In this document: positions 5,620 to 9,258 of the stretch, one piece after another
How positions within the stretch are numbered: position 1 is the first letter of the stretch
Layout of the letters: every line of letters begins with the position of its first letter
Assembly (NCBI GenBank): GCA_964636945.1
Contig: CAZWVH010000088.1
Coordinates: 1 to 9,258, forward strand
From: CAZADA01 sp964636945
Lineage (GTDB): Bacteria > Pseudomonadota > Alphaproteobacteria > Caulobacterales > Maricaulaceae
DNA: 9,258 nt
Reading direction: 5' to 3'
The notes under the pieces: model-generated
What the model was told of the DNA's origin: nothing
Databases searched by the model: none
The model's input: the letters and a program-made list of their open reading frames with translations, nothing else
Program-made: the position numbers and the translations under genes

Positions 5620-5852
5620 TCGTATGATCAATTAATCCAGCGACAATTGCCCCAACGCAAGTCGCACGTCGGCGCCTTCGCGCAAGAATGTGGTCAATGG
5701 TGGGTGTGGGCCCCGCATTCAATGTTGCCTAAAACAGGCCTCTGTCCCCTCGAGGTTATGGCGTCCGCGTCACTTCAATGGCTCTTGAGCCAGACGCAGA
5801 ACGAGCGGCGTTGGATGCATTCGCGCCGAAGCATGTTAGGTCTGCCGGCACG
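5620..5852. other. intergenic region before the helicase
   Basis: No assignable gene. A small hairpin GCCT-AAAAC-AGGC lies at 5727-5739, overlapping ACAG-GCCT-CTGT (5734-5745). No T-run follows, so it is not a clear terminator. No good sigma70 promoter was seen. If the helicase starts at the ATG at 5778, the last 75 bases are coding. Confidence 0.4.
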
Positions 5853-7106
5853 ATGACTGTTCTCGACACGCTCGCCCCCACCGCCGATGAATTGGCGGCA
5901 ACCTCCGCCATCGCTGAGCGCGATCCCTTCGTGTTTGTGATAGGGCGCGCGGGCACAGGCAAAACGCGACTGTTACGCATGGTGGCGCAAGCCCCAGACC
6001 GGACCGCCGCCATTGTCGCGCCCACGGGTCTCGCCGCCCTCACTGCCGGCGGGCAGACCATACATTCGTTCTTCGGTATTCCGCCCTATGGGGCGGGGCC
6101 CAACCGGGACTTCAAACGGCTGCGCCGCCGGGTTTTGCGCAAGCTCGACCTGTTGCTCATCGACGAAATCTCCATGGTGCGCGCCGATTTGCTCGATTCC
6201 ATCGATTTGGCCTTACGCGCCGCCCACCAGAGCGATGCGCCGTTCGGCGGCGTCCCCATCGCAGCCTTTGGTGATTTCCTGCAACTGCCGCCTGTGGTCA
6301 CCGGCGCCGATGCCCAAGTGTTGAGCGCACTGGACTATCGCAGCCCATTTGCGTTCGACGCCCATGCACTGCGCGACCTCGACGCAACCTATGTGGAGCT
6401 TTCGATCGTGCATCGGCAGGAGGATGAGGCGTTCATCGCTTTGCTCGGGCGTCTGCGGGCGGGCGATCCAGAAGCGGTGGAGGATATCAATGCGCGCTGT
6501 TTGCGCCCGCACCGCGACGGCGCCACGCCAGTTCTACTGTGCGCCACCAATCGTCTGGCCGAAGCCTATAATGAGCGCGGCATGGCCGCCCTAGCTGGCG
6601 AAGCGGCGACGTTTGAAGGGGCGGCCAGCGAGAAGTTCCAGCGCGATCGCTATCCCGCGCCGCAATTGCTGGCGCTCAAACCGCGGGCGCGCGTGATGGC
6701 GGTGCGCAATGATCCTGCCGGACGGTTCGTCAATGGGTCGCTGGGCACAGTGGTCAGTGTGGAGCCAGAGGTGCGCGTGCTGTTCGACGCAGAGCGCGAG
6801 GCCGTAACCGTGGAGCCGGCCACCTGGGAGAGCGTGCGCTATGACCTTGAAGGCGACCAGCTTACCACCTCCATTGTCGGCTCGTACAAGCAGCTGCCGC
6901 TAACTTTGGCTTGGGCGATCACGATTCACAAAAGCCAGGGCCTGACGCTGGATGATGTGCGCATTGATCTGGGGCGCGGCGCGTTTGCCTCGGGCCAGAG
7001 CTATGTGGCGCTGTCGCGCTGTCGCACATTGGAAGGGCTGTCGCTTGCCCGGCCGCTCACGCCCCGCGATTTGATGCTGGACCCAGCACTTGAGCGATTT
7101 GCTTAA
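5853..7106 (+). CDS. compact Pif1/RecD2-like SF1B DNA helicase
   Basis: 417 residues from the ATG at 5853. The frame is open from an ATG at 5778, which would add 25 residues with no family feature; neither start has a good ribosome site. All helicase motifs are intact: Walker A GRAGTGKT (31-38), motif Ia APTGLAAL (56-63), TIHSFF (69-74), Walker B LLIDEISMV (101-109), motif III GDFLQLPPV (140-148), HRQ (187-189), TIHKSQGLTLD (357-367) and YVALSRCRTLEGL (384-396). This order is that of Pif1/RecD-type 5'-3' helicases. The protein has almost nothing before Walker A and stops soon after motif VI, so it lacks the extra nucleic-acid-binding domains of longer relatives. It probably unwinds DNA at replication or repair intermediates, including G-quadruplexes as Pif1 does, but no partner gene is nearby. 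Cytosolic. Confidence 0.92.
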   Translation: MTVLDTLAPTADELAATSAIAERDPFVFVIGRAGTGKTRLLRMVAQAPDRTAAIVAPTGLAALTAGGQTIHSFFGIPPYGAGPNRDFKRLRRRVLRKLDLLLIDEISMVRADLLDSIDLALRAAHQSDAPFGGVPIAAFGDFLQLPPVVTGADAQVLSALDYRSPFAFDAHALRDLDATYVELSIVHRQEDEAFIALLGRLRAGDPEAVEDINARCLRPHRDGATPVLLCATNRLAEAYNERGMAALAGEAATFEGAASEKFQRDRYPAPQLLALKPRARVMAVRNDPAGRFVNGSLGTVVSVEPEVRVLFDAEREAVTVEPATWESVRYDLEGDQLTTSIVGSYKQLPLTLAWAITIHKSQGLTLDDVRIDLGRGAFASGQSYVALSRCRTLEGLSLARPLTPRDLMLDPALERFA

Positions 7107-7110
7107 GGCC

Positions 7111-7128
7111 AGCCATACGGCGATGGCT
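7111..7128. repeat. hairpin AGCCAT-N6-ATGGCT just after the helicase stop
   Basis: Perfect 6-bp arms begin four bases after the helicase stop codon. A second hairpin, CCAGG-N10-CCTGG, lies at 7149-7168. Neither is followed by a T-run, so they may stabilise or end the mRNA only weakly. Confidence 0.35.
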
Positions 7129-7183
7129 CGGTTAGCGCTTTGCATAGTCCAGGTTCGCGCAAGCCTGGCGATCACTTCTTTGT

Positions 7184-7246
7184 CCCGTGAGATTGTCGAA
7201 TGACCGATCGCAGGTTAGGAGCAAGACCGTGGCTCAGACTCACGGG
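7184..7246 (+). promoter_or_regulatory. phoX: inverted repeat pairing with the phoX ribosome-site region
   Basis: CCCGTGAG (7184-7191) is the exact complement of CTCACGGG (7239-7246). The last three bases of the right arm belong to the phoX Shine-Dalgarno GGGAG (7244-7248, six bases before the ATG). A competing shorter hairpin, CCGTG (7227-7231) with CACGG (7241-7245), uses the same right arm. In the mRNA these could hide the ribosome site or form alternative structures. The pairing is seen; regulation is inferred. Confidence 0.35.
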
Positions 7247-7258
7247 AGTGCCCCATGA
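7229..7258 (+). CDS. candidate leader peptide overlapping the phoX start
   Basis: A GTG at 7229 follows AGGAG (7217-7221) with ideal 7-base spacing. It opens a nine-codon frame, MAQTHGSAP, whose TGA overlaps the phoX ATG as ATGA (7255-7258). It runs through the hairpin that pairs with the phoX ribosome-site region, so its translation could open that region and hand ribosomes to phoX. No attenuator-like codon run (for example repeated His or Leu) is present. It could be chance, since the frame is very short. Confidence 0.35.
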   Translation: MAQTHGSAP

Positions 7259-9159
7259 AAAACGAGAATAAAATCATTCTTTCAGCGGACGAATGGGATG
7301 AGATCAACTTTCCTCGACCCTCGGAAACTGAGTTTGATCGGGTCGTGGAGCGGGCCATCTCCCGCCGCGGATTTTTGGGTGGTGTTTTGGCGTTTGGATC
7401 AGGGGCCGCCTTGGCGGGCGTCGGCGCTAAAGACGCCTTCGTTGCGCGTGCTCAAGACGAGGTGGCGGGTTTCGAGTTCTTACCGATCCCCACACAGACA
7501 GATTTCACTGTGCATGTGCCGGCGGGATATCGCTGGCAGGTCGTCGTGCGGTGGGGCGACGCGTTGTTCGACGGCGTCGAGAACGCATTTGACCATACAA
7601 CCGGCGGATCGGTGGGCGCGTCGGACAAAGTCTTCGGCGAAAACACGGATGGCATGGAGAGCTTCGACATTGACGGCCGTCAAGTGTTGGCGGTGAACCA
7701 CGAATACGCCAATCGCAATGTGAATCTTCCGATGACGGACAATGGCTTGCCAGGCAACGCTGAAGACGTGCTCAAAATCCAGAACCTGCAGGGCGTTTCA
7801 GTCCTTGAGGTGCGCGAGACGGAGGCTGGTTGGGTCGTCGTGACCGGCAGCCCGTTCAATCGGCGTATCACCCACAATACGCCAATGATGCTCGCTGGGC
7901 CCGCCGCAGGACATGCGCTGATGAAAACTGCCGCAGACCCGACGGGCACACAAAGTTTGGGCACCATGAACAATTGCGGCTCGGGCAAAACCCCATGGGG
8001 CACGTATTTGACCTGCGAGGAAAATTTCAACGGGTATTTTGGTTCATCGGAGACAACGCAAGATCAAAAACCAATTCAGCCGGCCGAGGGCTATCAGCGC
8101 TACGGCATCAGCCCGGGCGGTTGGGGGTATGATTATCACAAATGGGATCAGCGCTTTGACACCGCAATCAATCCGAACGAACCCAACCGGTTTGGCTGGG
8201 TGGTGGAGATCGATCCCGCTAAACCTGACAGCACACCGGTGAAACACACTGGCCTTGGTCGTTTCAAACACGAGAACGCCGAGGTCACCCTCGCCAAGGA
8301 TGGCAGGGTGGTCGTCTATATGGGCGATGATGAACGGGGTGAGTTCCTTTATAAATTTGTTTCGAATGGGACATACACGCCGGGTGGCCCCACCGATGGG
8401 CTGCTCGACGACGGCGTGTTGCATGTCGCGAAATTCAATGATGATCAGACCGGTGAGTGGTTGCCCTTAACACCTGAGAGCACTGGCATGGATTTGGCCG
8501 AGCTACTGATTTTCGCGCGCAAAGCGGGTTCGGCTGTTGGCGCGACCACCATGGACCGGCCCGAATGGGTCGCGGTCAATCCCAACGTCATCGAAGCCTA
8601 TTGTTGTCTCACCAATAATCGCAATCGCGGCGTACGGCCGAATGCGGGCGGCGACCCCACTCCTGTCAACGGCCCCAATCCGCGCGCGATGAATAACTAC
8701 GGCCAGATCGTGCGCTGGCGTCCACATGATGAGGACCACGGCGCGACCACATTCGATTGGGACCTGTATGTGACGTGTGGGAATCCGGCCGTTCACGAGG
8801 ATGCTAACGCCGGTTCGTCTAACATCAATGCCGGCAATCTCTTCAATTCCCCGGACGGTCTGCAATTCGACAATACGGGGCGGGTTTGGATACAAACCGA
8901 CGGCGATGACAGCAATACCGGCGATTTTGCCGGTATGGGCAACAACCAAATGTTGGCTGGCGACCCTAACAGTGGTGAAATCGCCAGGTTTCTCACCGGC
9001 CCTAAGGGTTGTGAGGTTACGGGCCTGACCTGGTCGGCGGATCGACGCACCATGTTTGTGGGCATTCAACATCCTGGAGGCAGTTGGCCGGATGGCGAAG
9101 GACTGCCCCGGTCGTCCATCATTGCTGTTAAGCGTGAGGATAATGGCGTGATCGGGTAG
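7255..9159 (+). CDS. phoX: Tat-exported PhoX-family alkaline phosphatase
   Basis: 634 residues. PhoX enzymes release phosphate from phosphomonoesters in the periplasm or outside the cell and use iron and calcium instead of the zinc of PhoA. The long N-region of about 35 residues leads to a twin-arginine motif SRRGFL (36-41), a Gly/Ala-rich hydrophobic stretch, and a likely cleavage after ARA (64-66). Hallmark PhoX/DUF839 blocks are present in order: AVNHEY (146-151), NNCGSGKTPWGTYLTCEEN (239-257) with Cys241, the probable iron-ligand Cys, GRFKHENAEV (335-344), YMGDDERGEFLYKFV (355-369), DRPEWVAVNP (434-443), FNSPDGLQFD (530-539) and GCEVTGLTWS (585-594). The C-terminus looks complete. GGGAG sits six bases before the ATG. 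Such genes are often phosphate-regulated, but no Pho box was found upstream. Assignment to the family is firm; the substrate is inferred. Confidence 0.93.
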   Translation: MKNENKIILSADEWDEINFPRPSETEFDRVVERAISRRGFLGGVLAFGSGAALAGVGAKDAFVARAQDEVAGFEFLPIPTQTDFTVHVPAGYRWQVVVRWGDALFDGVENAFDHTTGGSVGASDKVFGENTDGMESFDIDGRQVLAVNHEYANRNVNLPMTDNGLPGNAEDVLKIQNLQGVSVLEVRETEAGWVVVTGSPFNRRITHNTPMMLAGPAAGHALMKTAADPTGTQSLGTMNNCGSGKTPWGTYLTCEENFNGYFGSSETTQDQKPIQPAEGYQRYGISPGGWGYDYHKWDQRFDTAINPNEPNRFGWVVEIDPAKPDSTPVKHTGLGRFKHENAEVTLAKDGRVVVYMGDDERGEFLYKFVSNGTYTPGGPTDGLLDDGVLHVAKFNDDQTGEWLPLTPESTGMDLAELLIFARKAGSAVGATTMDRPEWVAVNPNVIEAYCCLTNNRNRGVRPNAGGDPTPVNGPNPRAMNNYGQIVRWRPHDEDHGATTFDWDLYVTCGNPAVHEDANAGSSNINAGNLFNSPDGLQFDNTGRVWIQTDGDDSNTGDFAGMGNNQMLAGDPNSGEIARFLTGPKGCEVTGLTWSADRRTMFVGIQHPGGSWPDGEGLPRSSIIAVKREDNGVIG

Positions 9160-9174
9160 TGACCGCTGTGGTCA
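9160..9174. repeat. small inverted repeat TGACC-N5-GGTCA after phoX
   Basis: Perfect 5-bp arms start on the base after the phoX stop codon. No T-run follows. It might act as a weak mRNA end structure or may be chance. Confidence 0.25.
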
Positions 9175-9258
9175 TGGGCTCAAACTTTACGCCGCCATTG
9201 ACAAGGCGCCAAGCTCACCCCCGGCGAATGGGAGCGCCGCCGCGGCCTGCGCCTGCGC
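9175..9258. other. right edge, no assignable gene
   Basis: Three short open frames run to the edge. One is on the plus strand from an ATG at 9174. A second plus-strand frame (from 9202, reading KLTPGEWERRRGLRLR) has no start codon. The third is a minus-strand 23-codon tail ending at a TAA at 9187-9189. The DNA is very GC-rich here, which favours chance frames, so no call is made. Confidence 0.3.

Noticed and set aside
5647..5856. Plus-strand 69-codon frame ending in an ATGA overlap with the helicase start
   Set aside because: Its start is not an ATG with a ribosome site, its sequence resembles no known protein, and the single overlap can arise by chance.
7180..7199. Pho box upstream of phoX
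   Set aside because: TTGTCCC and TTGTCGA are 13 bases apart, not the 11 required for tandem PhoB half-sites, and the match is weak.
8503..9072. Minus-strand 189-codon frame within phoX
   Set aside because: It is antisense to the conserved C-terminal PhoX blocks and has no recognisable feature.
9202..9258. Partial gene with a one-base frameshift at the right edge
   Set aside because: The suggestive peptide KLTPGEWERRRGLRLR has no start and too few codons; DNA this GC-rich readily gives Arg-rich chance frames.

Overview
The window looks like chromosomal DNA of a GC-rich Gram-negative bacterium, most likely an alphaproteobacterium. The reasons are the codon usage of the larger genes, a glutathione-linked S-formylglutathione hydrolase, a run of outer-membrane-type lipoproteins, a Tat-exported PhoX-family phosphatase and dense 4-bp ATGA gene overlaps. 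No tRNA, rRNA, insertion sequence, phage gene or CRISPR array was seen. The genus cannot be named from the sequence alone.

Layout. Positions 1-348 hold at most the first codons of a minus-strand gene at the left edge, followed by a strikingly AT-rich block and a stretch with no recognisable gene. Positions 349-2253 are a minus-strand operon of four small exported proteins (at least three clear lipoproteins), each joined to the next by an ATGA stop/start overlap. The last three are divergent tandem paralogues with a BamE/SmpA-like pattern. The first is an unrelated, unrecognised lipoprotein. A good sigma70-type promoter at 2290-2318 reads into the operon and lies wholly inside a 35-bp imperfect dyad.

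Divergently, positions 2501-3989 form a plus-strand cluster: a VOC (glyoxalase-fold) protein, a small FitA/VapB-like ribbon-helix-helix protein, and S-formylglutathione hydrolase. The last two overlap by ATGA. The promoter ahead of the VOC gene overlaps a 20-bp palindrome resembling a TetR-family operator. Together they suggest a regulated electrophile/formaldehyde detoxification unit.

Three separate plus-strand genes follow: a secreted M24-family metallopeptidase (4276-5619), a compact Pif1/RecD2-like SF1B helicase (5853-7106), and a Tat-exported PhoX alkaline phosphatase (7255-9159). The phosphatase is preceded by a very short reading frame with its own ribosome binding site. Its stop overlaps the phoX start, and a nearby hairpin can pair with bases around the phoX Shine-Dalgarno, so it may be a translational-coupling leader. 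The last ~85 bases contain no gene that can be assigned.

The most unusual items are the four-gene lipoprotein operon with its palindromic promoter, the VOC/RHH/FGH cluster with its operator-like palindrome, and the candidate leader peptide of phoX. No wholly new system can be proved from sequence reading alone.
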